Positions 9,369-17,365 are shown, numbered from the stretch's first letter. The stretch: DNA of 26,719 nt from CAZGAQ01 sp964523405 (GCA_964523405.1 CAZGAQ010000051.1:1-26719); one strand, 5' to 3'. The notes: a model not told the origin generated them from the sequence alone. Numbers and translations: made by a program.

Positions 9369-10268
9369 CTAGTCCAGAGCGTTCCGCCGCGCTGGCCGCG
9401 GCGCGGGCCGCGAGCTTGCGCCCGGCGCCGGCTTCACGGCCGATCGTTCGACCGTGAGCAGGAAGTCCGCGTCCGTGAGGCGCACGTCCGTGTTCAGGTC
9501 CAGGTACTCGTATTGCCCGTCCAGCTCCCCGGTTGCATGCTTCAGCACCGTGCCGGCCGGCAGATCGGTGGCCACATCCACGTACAGTTCCTGAATCGGC
9601 ACCTTGTAGCGGGCGGCCGAGTACTCCAGATGCAGGTGATGCACGAGCGCACCACCGTCATACCGGTCCTCCGGCCCCGCATAGGTCACGATCACATCCG
9701 GGCCCGCCGCGGCCATGGATTCCAGGGTGCGCTCCATCATGCGCTCCAGTCCGAAATCCCGCAGTGGCCACTTGGTCTCGCCGACCGCCACGGGCGTGCC
9801 GAGGCCGACGGTGTTGATGCCGGGCGGCGGACGCAGGGGCGGTACCCACCAGCGCGTCACGAACCGCACCTGGTTGTTGTATTGCCCCTCGACGTAGACC
9901 GTCTCGTCGTGCTTGATGTCCGTGTCAAGCCACTTCATGCGCACGCTGAACGGTTCCCGGCGGAACCAGCACTGCACGTGCTCGGGCGGCGCCAGGCGCC
10001 CCAACAAACCGCGCCGCTCCTGTCGCACGAGCGTCAACGTGTACTGCGTCAGGCCACGGCAGCGTGCGGCGACCCGGTGCAAGTAGGCGACCGGGTCGTA
10101 CCGAACCGCCGCAGCGCGATTCTCGATCTCGGCGGGCGTCAGGCCGCGGGGCGCGGCGGCGCGCGGGCGCAGCGGGTGTCGGTCGCTGCCCCCGCAGCCG
10201 GCGACGAGCAGCAGGAAGGCGAGCCCTCCGCCGACGAGGCCCCATGAGCGGTGGCGTGCGGTCTTCAC
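9369..10268 (-). CDS. DUF1571-family lipoprotein
   Basis: The GTG at 10268 gives 299 residues and has GGGAG seven bases upstream. It begins with a lipoprotein signal (GGGLAFLLLVAGC, Cys25); the longer frame to 10457 overlaps the upstream gene in another phase and carries no signal. The body matches what I know of DUF1571, common in Planctomycetota: a conserved tyrosine in LTQYTLTLVRQER, the CWFRREPFSVRMKW block, and repeated amphipathic strands resembling LolA/LolB-like beta sheets. The function of the family is unknown; a lipid- or lipoprotein-handling role in the periplasm is only a structural guess. It starts 25 bases after the stop of the redoxin-fold gene and is probably cotranscribed with it. 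Confidence 0.75.
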   Translation of the reverse strand: MKTARHRSWGLVGGGLAFLLLVAGCGGSDRHPLRPRAAAPRGLTPAEIENRAAAVRYDPVAYLHRVAARCRGLTQYTLTLVRQERRGLLGRLAPPEHVQCWFRREPFSVRMKWLDTDIKHDETVYVEGQYNNQVRFVTRWWVPPLRPPPGINTVGLGTPVAVGETKWPLRDFGLERMMERTLESMAAAGPDVIVTYAGPEDRYDGGALVHHLHLEYSAARYKVPIQELYVDVATDLPAGTVLKHATGELDGQYEYLDLNTDVRLTDADFLLTVERSAVKPAPGASSRPAPRPARRNALD

Positions 10269-10293
10269 GCGACGTCTCCCTGCCGGCGGCCGA

Positions 10294-11658
10294 CTAGGGC
10301 GCGAGCTGGCCCAGGTCGGCGAGCTGGATGGCCAGGTCCTGCACGGCACTGTAGTCCGGCAAGTAGCCGATCCACAAGCCGCGCACGAGTCCGCGGCGGT
10401 CGAGCACGCGTACCACGGGCAGTTCCGGCAGGGGGTCGGCTTCCAGCAGCGGACCACCGAGGATCTGCGTCAGCCCGCCGCCGCAGGCCCGAATGATGGC
10501 GAGCGCTTGTTCGAGATGCCGGTCGACGTTGTAGGCGATGATCCGCACGCGCGCGCTGGGCAACCGTGGTGCGAGGACGCGCAGTTGCTCCAGCGCGTGA
10601 TTGGAAAGGGGCGATGCGCCGGACCAGAAGCACTCGATGGCCACGCCCTGGCGGGCCTGCTCGCAGATGACGGTCGCGCCGGTCGCGTCCTGCAGAGTCC
10701 ACGTCACGGCGGCCTGGTTGAGCCAGCGACGGGCCAGCGTCGCGCGCGCCTCCAGGGCTGGCTGGCGGGCCTTCAGCTCCTGGCGGCGGGCGTCCGCCAG
10801 CGCGAGGAAGGGGGAGACGGCGCGCGCGTCGCAGTCGGACTTGAAGCCGGACCAGACGCGCTCCAGTTGTGCGAAGATCTTGGGCGGTTCGGCGCCAGGG
10901 GTCAGCAGTTCCTGCAGGAGGCGGTCCTCGTGTCCCAGCGCGCGGAGCCAGCGTGTGCCTTCCTCGGCACGCCGGGCGCACCATTCGGCGCTGTGATTGA
11001 GCCGTTCGCGGAAGGCGCCGACGGATTCCGTGCTCGACGCGTCGGCGGGGCTCGTTTCCTTCTGCTCGAAGCGGCTGAGCACGCCGGCGGCCGGGTCGAA
11101 CCAGAACGTGCCGGTCTGCGTGTGCCCCGTGGCGGCAGCGGCCCCGGTGCGATCCTCGACCACGAAATCGACGCGGAGGTGTCCGGCGCGGGTGCTGTCG
11201 CTGCCCCGGTTCACGCAGCGCCACACCCGTTCGTACGGATCCGGTGCGGTCGTCCAGGCAGCGTCACTCTGGGCGCCCAGGGGCAGGACGGGCAGGCAGT
11301 CGAGCGCGGCATCCAGGCCGTCGAGGTGAGTGAGGGTCTCCGGCGGCAGGCGGCGGCGCCCGCCCGGGTCAACGGAGAACAGCGCCGCGCGGGCAGGCTC
11401 CGCACGGCCGTTGGTCTTGCGGTCGAGTTGGAGCAGGACGAGCAGGTCGTCGCCGTCGCGCGCGAGGGCCCAGAGCTGGACGGCCTCGTCGGTGCGCGTC
11501 AGCGTCTGCGCCCCGTCCGGCGAGGTGGTGACGCTGTGCCGCTCAAAGACCAGCCGATCGCCGACGTCCAGCCGGTACGCCAGGGCGCGCGGGGTCTGGG
11601 CCGCGGCGAAGGCGGGGACCGCCCCGAGCAGAATGAGGGTCAACGCACGCTTGCTCAT
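10294..11658 (-). CDS. Secreted protein with C-terminal thioredoxin-like domain lacking the active-site cysteines
   Basis: The product has 454 residues from ATG 11658. Residues 1-21 (MSKRALTLILLGAVPAFAAAQ) are a signal peptide, which fixes the start although no Shine-Dalgarno site precedes it. The first ~300 residues are a beta-rich region and a helical linker that I do not recognise. The last ~130 residues resemble TlpA/redoxin: a strand, then ECFWSGASPLSNHALEQL where TlpA proteins have FWATWCPPC, then a second strand and the cis-proline region (ELPVVRVLDRRGLV). The CxxC motif is absent, so disulfide exchange is unlikely; a binding or scaffolding role in the periplasm is more plausible. The downstream neighbour is the DUF1571 lipoprotein. 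Confidence 0.7.
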   Translation of the reverse strand: MSKRALTLILLGAVPAFAAAQTPRALAYRLDVGDRLVFERHSVTTSPDGAQTLTRTDEAVQLWALARDGDDLLVLLQLDRKTNGRAEPARAALFSVDPGGRRRLPPETLTHLDGLDAALDCLPVLPLGAQSDAAWTTAPDPYERVWRCVNRGSDSTRAGHLRVDFVVEDRTGAAAATGHTQTGTFWFDPAAGVLSRFEQKETSPADASSTESVGAFRERLNHSAEWCARRAEEGTRWLRALGHEDRLLQELLTPGAEPPKIFAQLERVWSGFKSDCDARAVSPFLALADARRQELKARQPALEARATLARRWLNQAAVTWTLQDATGATVICEQARQGVAIECFWSGASPLSNHALEQLRVLAPRLPSARVRIIAYNVDRHLEQALAIIRACGGGLTQILGGPLLEADPLPELPVVRVLDRRGLVRGLWIGYLPDYSAVQDLAIQLADLGQLAP

Positions 11659-11665
11659 GGCGGAT

Positions 11666-11695
11666 AGCGTAACGGAGCCGGCGCGCGGCTGCAAA
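11666..11695 (-). promoter_or_regulatory. Predicted promoter giving a leaderless transcript of the redoxin-fold gene
   Basis: On the minus strand TTTGCA (11695-11690), an 18-base spacer and TACGCT (11671-11666) are followed after only seven bases by the ATG at 11658. The transcription start would fall on or next to the A of the start codon, and no ribosome site lies in between. Confidence 0.5.
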
Positions 11696-11722
11696 AAGGG
11701 TGTGCACCGGGGCGCGGGCGAG

Positions 11723-11728
11723 TACAAT
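11723..11728 (+). promoter_or_regulatory. Possible -10 element for thyX
   Basis: TACAAT at 11723-11728 is a near-consensus -10. No good -35 lies 16-18 bases upstream. The predicted leader is about 105 bases. Confidence 0.35.
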
Positions 11729-11839
11729 CCGCGGCACCGGCGGAAGCGTCCGCGTGGGCGCCGCCGGGCCGCGGCCGCGGCCGTGGTGGGCCGGCCCCCG
11801 GGGCGGGTCGAGCCCCGGACGTCAGCAGAGGAGTTGGGT

Positions 11840-12610
11840 GTGAACATTCTGCGGGAGCCGCGTGTCTATCTGGTGGGGCGGCAAACGCTGGCGTCGCAGG
11901 GCGTGGAGCAATTCCTCGCGGACGCCGGCACGACGTGGACGACCGACACCGCGGTGGGGGCCGAGCAGCTCTGCGAGGTGGCGGGTCGGCTGTGCTACAT
12001 GTCCTTCGGCAAGGGACGGAAGACCAACGCCGAGTACCTGGGGCACATCCTCGAGTCCGCGCACGGCTCGGTGCTGGAGCACGCGGTGTGGAACTTCATC
12101 ATCGCCGGCGTGTCGCGCTCCTTCACCCACGAGCTGGTGCGGCACCGCGCCGGCTTCGGGTATTCGCAGCTTTCGCAGCGCTACGTGGACGAGTCGACCA
12201 CCGACTTCGTCGAGCCCGACTGCATCGCCGGCGATCCGGAGTTGCACACGATCTGGGCGGAATCCGTGCAGCAGTCGCACGCGGCCTATTGCCGGCTGGT
12301 GGCAGGGCTGCAGCGGACCTTCGCCAGCGAGCCGGATGCGACTCTGCGGCGCAAGCTGGCCCGCCAGGCGGCACGGAGCGTGCTGCCCAATGCGACCGAG
12401 ACCCGGATTTTCGTGACCGCCAACGGGCGGGCGTGGCGGCACTTCATCGAGGCCCGCGCGAACGAGTACGCGGAGATCGAAATTCGCAAGGTGGCGATCC
12501 GCATCCTGCGCATCCTGCAGCAGGAGGCGCCGGCCTTGTTCGGGGACTACGAGGTTGTGCAGTTGGCGGACGGCAGCGAGGTAGCGCACACGGCGCACCG
12601 CAAGGTGTAA
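11840..12610 (+). CDS. thyX: Flavin-dependent thymidylate synthase ThyX
   Basis: The product has 256 residues. The GTG at 11840 has AGAGGAG (11827-11833) six bases upstream; the open frame reaches back to 11330 but overlaps the divergent gene. ThyX converts dUMP to dTMP using methylenetetrahydrofolate, FAD and NADPH. The signature region is RHRAGFGYSQLSQRY (101-115), with the RHR flavin/dUMP motif and Ser112; the late RANEYAEIEIRKVAIRIL helix is also typical. Between RHR and the signature serine there are eight residues, whereas the classical motif is RHRX7S. No ThyA is present in the window. Its stop is 32 bases before the cytochrome-like gene, so the two could share a transcript. Confidence 0.95.
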   Translation: MNILREPRVYLVGRQTLASQGVEQFLADAGTTWTTDTAVGAEQLCEVAGRLCYMSFGKGRKTNAEYLGHILESAHGSVLEHAVWNFIIAGVSRSFTHELVRHRAGFGYSQLSQRYVDESTTDFVEPDCIAGDPELHTIWAESVQQSHAAYCRLVAGLQRTFASEPDATLRRKLARQAARSVLPNATETRIFVTANGRAWRHFIEARANEYAEIEIRKVAIRILRILQQEAPALFGDYEVVQLADGSEVAHTAHRKV

Positions 12611-12642
12611 CGGCCGTGCCGCGCCGGGTGTTGGAGGTGCCC

Positions 12643-13779
12643 ATGGACGGGGTGCGTGGCTGGAGCGTGGGCTTGGTGTGCGGCCTGGTGCTGTGGGCGG
12701 CGGCGCCTGCGGGTGCCGAGCTTGCCGACGTGTACCTGAGGAGTGGTCTGCGGCTGCGTGCCGATGTGACCGTGACGGGGGATGAGATCATCCTCCGCAA
12801 CGCCGCGGGGGAACTGCGCCTGCCCCGCGAGCAGGTGGCGCGCATCGTCCCGGTCGGAGCGGCCGAAGCCGTGCCGCTGCCGGCCGCCAGCCGGCCGGCG
12901 TCGTCCAGCGCCGCGGGGCGCGCGGGCGGCGAAGAGGAGCCCGAAGAGCCGAACGTGGGTCAGGTGTCCGCAGCCGGGGAGTTGCCCGCGGCACCGCTGT
13001 TGTCCAAGGAGGACATCCAGCGCCTGCGCCTGCACGAACTGACCGTGAACGGGCAGCCGGAGAACGTCCGCGTGCAGTTCGAACGCAAGGGGCGGCAGCG
13101 CGAGTTGAGCGTGGAGGTGCTGGAAGAGCTACGCAAGCGCAAGGACTTCAAGAGCCGCTGGGAGGAAGTGCTTACCCGCGGGCAGCCCCACGAACGGCTG
13201 CAGCTCATCGTCCGCGAGACCGGGCTGAAGTATGCGGAGCGGATTCGTATCCTCAGCGATCCGGAGGTGTTTGACGTCTACCGCCGGCGCGTCCTTCCGC
13301 TGGTGGCCGCCAACTGCGCCCGGTCTGGCTGCCACGGCGGCGCCACGGCCCGCGTTTTTCGCTTTCCCCCGGGTGCGAAGAGCACGGACGGCTTCGCCTA
13401 CACGAGTTTCGTGCTGCTGGACCAGATGGAGACACTCGGCGGCCCGATGATCGACCGCGGCAGCGCGGACGGCAGCGCCCTGGTGCGCTACATGCTACCG
13501 GCCGAGCTGACGGAGCGCGGCCATCCGCCCGTCCATGGTGGTCCGGCGTTTCGCCCGGCGCTGCGCGGCCGGGACGATCCACAATACGGTGCCGTCGTGG
13601 ACTGGATCAGCATGCTGACGCTGCCGCATCCGGAGTACGGGCTGGAATACCAGAATCCCTACGCCGGTTTGGTGGGCGCGGCCCCCGCGGACAAACAGGG
13701 TGCTGCGGCGCCGAACGGGGCCGAATCTCAGCCCGCTGGACCGCCGCCCGCGAGTTCGCCCGCGCCGGCGCAGCCGTAG
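12643..13779 (+). CDS. Secreted cytochrome c-like protein with a CX4CH haem motif
   Basis: The product has 378 residues. The ATG at 12643 has GGAGG (12633-12637) five bases upstream. Residues 1-25 are a signal peptide ending in AGA. Residues 26-75 form a small beta domain (VYLRSGLRLRADVTVTGDEIILRNA). An acidic, Ala-rich linker follows, then a charged helical region. Cys225-Ala-Arg-Ser-Gly-Cys230-His231 is a CX4CH sequence in a context (CHGG, then RYMLP, HPP and VVDWI) resembling planctomycete cytochrome c domains, which normally use CXXCH. If haem is attached, the protein would be a periplasmic electron carrier; alternatively the motif binds metal or is structural. The C-terminus is a Pro/Ala-rich tail. 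Confidence 0.7.
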   Translation: MDGVRGWSVGLVCGLVLWAAAPAGAELADVYLRSGLRLRADVTVTGDEIILRNAAGELRLPREQVARIVPVGAAEAVPLPAASRPASSSAAGRAGGEEEPEEPNVGQVSAAGELPAAPLLSKEDIQRLRLHELTVNGQPENVRVQFERKGRQRELSVEVLEELRKRKDFKSRWEEVLTRGQPHERLQLIVRETGLKYAERIRILSDPEVFDVYRRRVLPLVAANCARSGCHGGATARVFRFPPGAKSTDGFAYTSFVLLDQMETLGGPMIDRGSADGSALVRYMLPAELTERGHPPVHGGPAFRPALRGRDDPQYGAVVDWISMLTLPHPEYGLEYQNPYAGLVGAAPADKQGAAAPNGAESQPAGPPPASSPAPAQP

Positions 13780-14048
13780 CAGCCCGCTACCGAAATTCGT
13801 CGCGAGGGAAACGGGGGGCGTCCGGCGTTCGCCGGCGCGTGCGACCCCGCCGTCGGCGGCGCAGGCGGTTCTTTCGGGACGTTCACCCGCGCGCGTCCGT
13901 GTTCTGGGAGCGGGCCCCATAATCACTCCCCTGCGGCCGCTCACGGTGCTGGCGGTGCACCGCGCAGCCGCCGGACCGCGCGCGATGCGCCGAAAGCCGC
14001 CGGCCGGCCGGCCGCGGGGCCTAAGCTTCCGTAGGAGGGCTGGAAGCG
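13780..14048. other. Intergenic region upstream of the J-domain-like gene
   Basis: This 269-base gap contains a short perfect hairpin (CCGGCG-TT-CGCCGG, 13822-13835), possibly the end of the thyX/cytochrome-like transcript. It also has a CATAAT -10-like element at 13918-13923 without a good -35. No gene is visible. Confidence 0.4.
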
Positions 14049-14558
14049 ATGCCCCGTGACGACATGGCGCTGCTCGGCCTCACGCCGGGACGGCACGATC
14101 CCCGTGCGATCACGCTCCGTTTCGAGGCGGAACGAGCGCGCTGGGTGGCGGCGCTGCATGATCCGCGTACGTATGCGACGGCGCGGGCACGTCTGGAAGA
14201 GCTGCACGTTGCTTACCGCGCGCTGCTGGCGGGGCAGGAGCGGATGGGGGCGACGGCGCCGCCGGACCCCGCGGCCGAGTTGCGGCAGGCGATCGCCATG
14301 TCTCTGGAGGATGGGCTGCTGCGCCACTCGCGCCGCCAGGCGCTGCTCGAGCAAGGCCGTGCGCTCGGGTTCAACGAGTTTCAGGTACAGCTCCTCATCG
14401 CGCAGGTGCAGTTCGGGGGGCCAGCCGAACCCGGGCTGGCGCGTCCGGCGGTGGGGCCGGTGGCGGGACCGCACCCGCGGACGTGGGCGCGCGTGGCTGC
14501 GGTAGGGGTGCTGGCGCTCGCGATGTTCCTGGGCATGATGCGCTGGGTCAGCGCGTGA
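14049..14558 (+). CDS. Small membrane-anchored protein with a degenerate J-domain-like N-terminus
   Basis: The product has 169 residues from ATG 14049, with AGGAGG at 14033-14038 ten bases upstream. The N-terminus (MALLGLTPGRHDPRAITLRF) resembles helix I-II of DnaJ domains, and RLEELHVAYRALLAG resembles helix III. The essential HPD loop is absent; HDP occurs at the corresponding turn. The middle part is helical. The last 22 residues (WARVAAVGVLALAMFLGMM) form one transmembrane segment near the C-terminus, so the bulk should face the cytoplasm as a tail-anchored protein. Without HPD it should not stimulate DnaK. The J-domain relationship is my reading of the pattern and may be wrong; the membrane anchor is clear. 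Confidence 0.6.
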   Translation: MPRDDMALLGLTPGRHDPRAITLRFEAERARWVAALHDPRTYATARARLEELHVAYRALLAGQERMGATAPPDPAAELRQAIAMSLEDGLLRHSRRQALLEQGRALGFNEFQVQLLIAQVQFGGPAEPGLARPAVGPVAGPHPRTWARVAAVGVLALAMFLGMMRWVSA

Positions 14559-14587
14559 CCGGGCACGAGTGCTGACAAAAGGGGGGA

Positions 14588-15523
14588 CTACCCGATCAAT
14601 CCCGCCGCGCTCCCCGGGGCGTACTTCTCGATGAACGGCAGCAACAAACGGGCGACCTGCAACTGCAGGAAGTCGAAGGCGAAGTGGGCGAGGATGACCG
14701 CCAGCAGGCTGCGCGACCAGACGTAGAAGCTCGCCAGGGCCGCGCCGACCAGCAGGATCTGCAAAACCGCCAGCCAGCCCTGGGTGATGTGCAGGGCCGC
14801 GAACAGCACCGTCGAGAGCGCGATCGCCAGTGTCCAATTTCCGGTCAGCCGGCGGAGATACGGGATCAGCAGCGCGCGGAACAGCACTTCTTCGTGAATC
14901 GCGACCGGTACGAGCAGGAGTATCGACGCGAGCACGTCCTGGATGGGCAGGATCTGCATGAACTTGGCCCGCTCGGTCAGGTCGTGCTGCGTCTGCGGCA
15001 CAAACCAGACCAGCATGGCCACCGGGATGACCGAAGCCATCATGGCGGCATAGGTACCCCCCAGCGCCGCCGCGCCCCAGGCGAATTGCCGTCCCAGGCG
15101 GTGCGTCTGCAGCCCGAACGCCTGCGCGGGGAGCCGGTGCCGGTACACCAGGTACGCCAACAGCACCACGACGAGCAGGGCTTCCAGGTACTTTTCGACG
15201 ATGAGCACGCCGTGGGACGGGTACCGACTGGACAAGCCCGCTTCGCTGCCCGCTAGCGCGCCCAGCACCAGCGGCGTGCCGATCGGCAGAAGCAGCGCCG
15301 CCACGACCACCAGCCCCAGGTCCAGCGCGGCCGCCCCCCGGGTCAGCAGCGAAAGATCCAACCGTGGCGCCCGCGCCGGACGCGCGGTCAGCGGCCGCAA
15401 TTCGTCCAGCGGCGTCAGCGCTGCGAGCGGTCGGGCGGCAACGATCTCCGGTGCTGGAGGCGCCGGAAGGGGGTCGGCCACGGTTTTCTCCCATCGCATC
15501 CTGGGGGCAAGGTTGCCATTCAT
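14588..15523 (-). CDS. CPBP-family intramembrane metalloprotease
   Basis: The product has 311 residues from ATG 15523; a later ATG at 15499 is possible. After a ~60-residue Pro/Ala-rich cytoplasmic stretch there are about eight hydrophobic segments. The three CPBP (Rce1/abortive infection) motifs are present: HEEVLFR (Glu211, Glu212, Arg216), FAALH (His245) and HFAFD (His280, Asp284). These residues bind the catalytic zinc and water within the membrane. Family members process prenylated proteins in eukaryotes, and peptides or immunity proteins in bacteria. No bacteriocin or partner gene is adjacent, so the substrate is unknown. No strong Shine-Dalgarno site is seen; a TATTAT -10 only 12 bases upstream implies a very short leader. 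Confidence 0.88.
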   Translation of the reverse strand: MNGNLAPRMRWEKTVADPLPAPPAPEIVAARPLAALTPLDELRPLTARPARAPRLDLSLLTRGAAALDLGLVVVAALLLPIGTPLVLGALAGSEAGLSSRYPSHGVLIVEKYLEALLVVVLLAYLVYRHRLPAQAFGLQTHRLGRQFAWGAAALGGTYAAMMASVIPVAMLVWFVPQTQHDLTERAKFMQILPIQDVLASILLLVPVAIHEEVLFRALLIPYLRRLTGNWTLAIALSTVLFAALHITQGWLAVLQILLVGAALASFYVWSRSLLAVILAHFAFDFLQLQVARLLLPFIEKYAPGSAAGLIG

Positions 15524-15540
15524 CCCATCGTCAGGATAAT
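15513..15540 (+). promoter_or_regulatory. Predicted promoter of the 558-residue protein gene
   Basis: TTGCCA (15513-15518) and GATAAT (15535-15540) are 16 bases apart. The -35 lies inside the first codons of the divergent CPBP gene. The predicted start near 15547 gives a leader of about 33 bases. Confidence 0.5.
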
Positions 15541-15541
15541 A
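15536..15541 (-). promoter_or_regulatory. Possible -10 of the CPBP gene, overlapping the opposite -10
   Basis: TATTAT on the minus strand (15541-15536) lies 12 bases before the CPBP start codon and covers almost the same bases as the plus-strand GATAAT. No clear -35 accompanies it. Confidence 0.35.
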
Positions 15542-15579
15542 CCCGCACTTTCGCGCCGGGCGCGGCGCCGGAGGACGGA

Positions 15580-17256
15580 ATGCCGACGAAACCAGCAACG
15601 GCTGCAGGGCCCGCGGGGGGCCTCAGGGACGATGCGCGCCCGCTACGGCCGTGGCGCTGGCGTGGTCGCGGAGCGCTCACCTCCGCCCCGGTTCGCTGTG
15701 CGCCGGACGAATGGTACATCGTGCGGCTACGGCCGGCCTATGCGGCCGTGGCGCGGCGCACGGCGCTGATGGCGCGGTTTCTGCGGCATGGCGCGGTACT
15801 AACCCGGCGTTGCGTCGCGCTGCATGCGCGGGGTGGGCCTGGAGCCGATGAACTGCTCGGCTGGGTGCAATCGCCAGCCAGGGCGACGCACGTGGAGGTT
15901 GCGTTGCCGGCCGTCGCCAGCGCGCCACAGATCGAGGAACTGCACTTCCAGGACGTCTCCGAGCGCGACCCGAAGTGCCACCCCATGGCCAACACGCCGC
16001 GCTGGGCGGTTTACCAGCCGCCGTTTCCGCTACGGCGCGTGATCCTGCCAGCGTCGCTGTACGAGCTGACCGACCTCGTGGACTGGGCGGCACTCGAAGT
16101 CATTGACCATCCCGTCAGCCGCGACAAGTTGGCCAAACGCCTGCGCGGGGCGGCGGTCGTGCTCGACCCGCGCTGGGTGAGCACGCTCGGTCTGACCTGG
16201 GCGGACGTGCAGCAGCTCGCGGCGTCCGCGTGGCTGCTGGTTGACCTGGATACGACGGCGGCGCTGCTGGCCAAGGCGGGCCTCGCGCACACACAAGTGG
16301 AGCGCCACGCCTCCGCGCACGGCATCATGTCGGCACGAGTCGAGTATGCGGACGTGCCGACGCGCGGGCATGCGCTGCAGGACGTGCTGCCGCTGGCCAG
16401 CCTTGACGCGCACGGGGGCTTCACCACACGCGTGCTGCGGGCGAATCGCTCGTGGAAGCGCTATGCGGACGGGGCCGGCTTCGCGACGTTGCTGGCGAGC
16501 GAGACGCCGTGGGTTGAGCATCACGGCGATATCCTGTCGGGGGCCCTGCCGGTCGGGCGGGGCGAGCTCATCACGACGGACCTGCCGTGGATGGTGGCCG
16601 GAAGGCACGGGCGGCAACTCGCGCCGCGCAGCGCGACGCACCTGTTGCGGATGCACCTGGGCGCGCCGCTGGCGGATCATCTGCAGTACTGGAATCGCTG
16701 GGACGACGACGGCGTGGTCGTGCGCGACATCTGCGACTTCGCGCGCCGCACGGCGCCCTTGCAGGCGCTGCGCTGGCAGCCCACCCGCGGCGGTGTCGAG
16801 CAACTCGGTGTCGCGCTGGTTCCGCCGGGACCGGTGACTGAGCAGGTCCTGCTGCGCACCGGGCGGATCGATGGTGCGGACCGGCATGACGGTGTTCCGC
16901 CGGAGGCCATGTGCATCTTCATCCGCTGGCTGGCTCGCGAGGTCCGGGAACAGACCGACTGGGCGCGGCAACACCTCGCCGCCCGCGTGGTGACCTGGCA
17001 GTTTGATGCCGCGGAGCAGGTGAAATTCGCGGTGAACTACGACTCGGCCCTGTCGCTGGGCGATGTGCCGACGCGCGTCGTGCACTTGCGGCGCGGCGGG
17101 GAGGCGGATTTTGTCGGCCCGCCGCGGCCCGTGTCGACGCGCGTCGCCCGCGAAGACCTCCTCACGCTGGATGTGGACGAGGGACTCTACGGCGACGGTT
17201 CACTCGCGTTCCAGGAAGAGCTGACGCAGCGGCTGCGTGCCGTGCTGGAGCGGTAG
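15580..17256 (+). CDS. Unrecognised 558-residue cytoplasmic protein
   Basis: The ATG at 15580 has GGAGG (15570-15574) five bases upstream. There is no signal peptide, no transmembrane segment and no motif I can assign. The composition is that of a soluble globular protein rich in Trp, His and Asp. Striking blocks are WYIVRLRPAY near the N-terminus, a central segment with VLDPRWVSTLGLTW and DLDTTAALL, then WVEHHGDILSGALPVGRGEL, HLQYWNRWDDDG and a late VKFAVNYDSALSLGD. Codon use and GC content match its neighbours, so it is a genuine resident gene. It stands alone: divergent from CPBP and convergent with the HAF gene. It may belong to a lineage-specific family. I do not assign a function. Confidence 0.85.
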   Translation: MPTKPATAAGPAGGLRDDARPLRPWRWRGRGALTSAPVRCAPDEWYIVRLRPAYAAVARRTALMARFLRHGAVLTRRCVALHARGGPGADELLGWVQSPARATHVEVALPAVASAPQIEELHFQDVSERDPKCHPMANTPRWAVYQPPFPLRRVILPASLYELTDLVDWAALEVIDHPVSRDKLAKRLRGAAVVLDPRWVSTLGLTWADVQQLAASAWLLVDLDTTAALLAKAGLAHTQVERHASAHGIMSARVEYADVPTRGHALQDVLPLASLDAHGGFTTRVLRANRSWKRYADGAGFATLLASETPWVEHHGDILSGALPVGRGELITTDLPWMVAGRHGRQLAPRSATHLLRMHLGAPLADHLQYWNRWDDDGVVVRDICDFARRTAPLQALRWQPTRGGVEQLGVALVPPGPVTEQVLLRTGRIDGADRHDGVPPEAMCIFIRWLAREVREQTDWARQHLAARVVTWQFDAAEQVKFAVNYDSALSLGDVPTRVVHLRRGGEADFVGPPRPVSTRVAREDLLTLDVDEGLYGDGSLAFQEELTQRLRAVLER

Positions 17257-17365
17257 CCGGCGGGCCGGCGCGCCCCCTTGAGCCGCCGTGCCCGCTGGGG
17301 TGGCGCCGGCCTGCGCGGCCGGTGTACGCCACCGGCGCTCGTGTGCCGGCCGCGCCCGCGGCGCG

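Noticed and set aside
11935..12642. N-terminal extension of the cytochrome-like gene into thyX
   Set aside because: It overlaps thyX in another frame; the ATG at 12643 has a ribosome site and starts a signal peptide.
13941..15494. 517-codon minus-strand frame
   Set aside because: A shifted frame of the CPBP gene that continues antisense to the J-domain-like gene; low-complexity Arg/Ala/Gly sequence.
14588..15523. Phage-exclusion or abortive-infection system around the CPBP (Abi-like) protein
   Set aside because: CPBP proteins are sometimes labelled abortive infection, but no toxin, bacteriocin or defence gene is adjacent; the label alone does not support a defence role.
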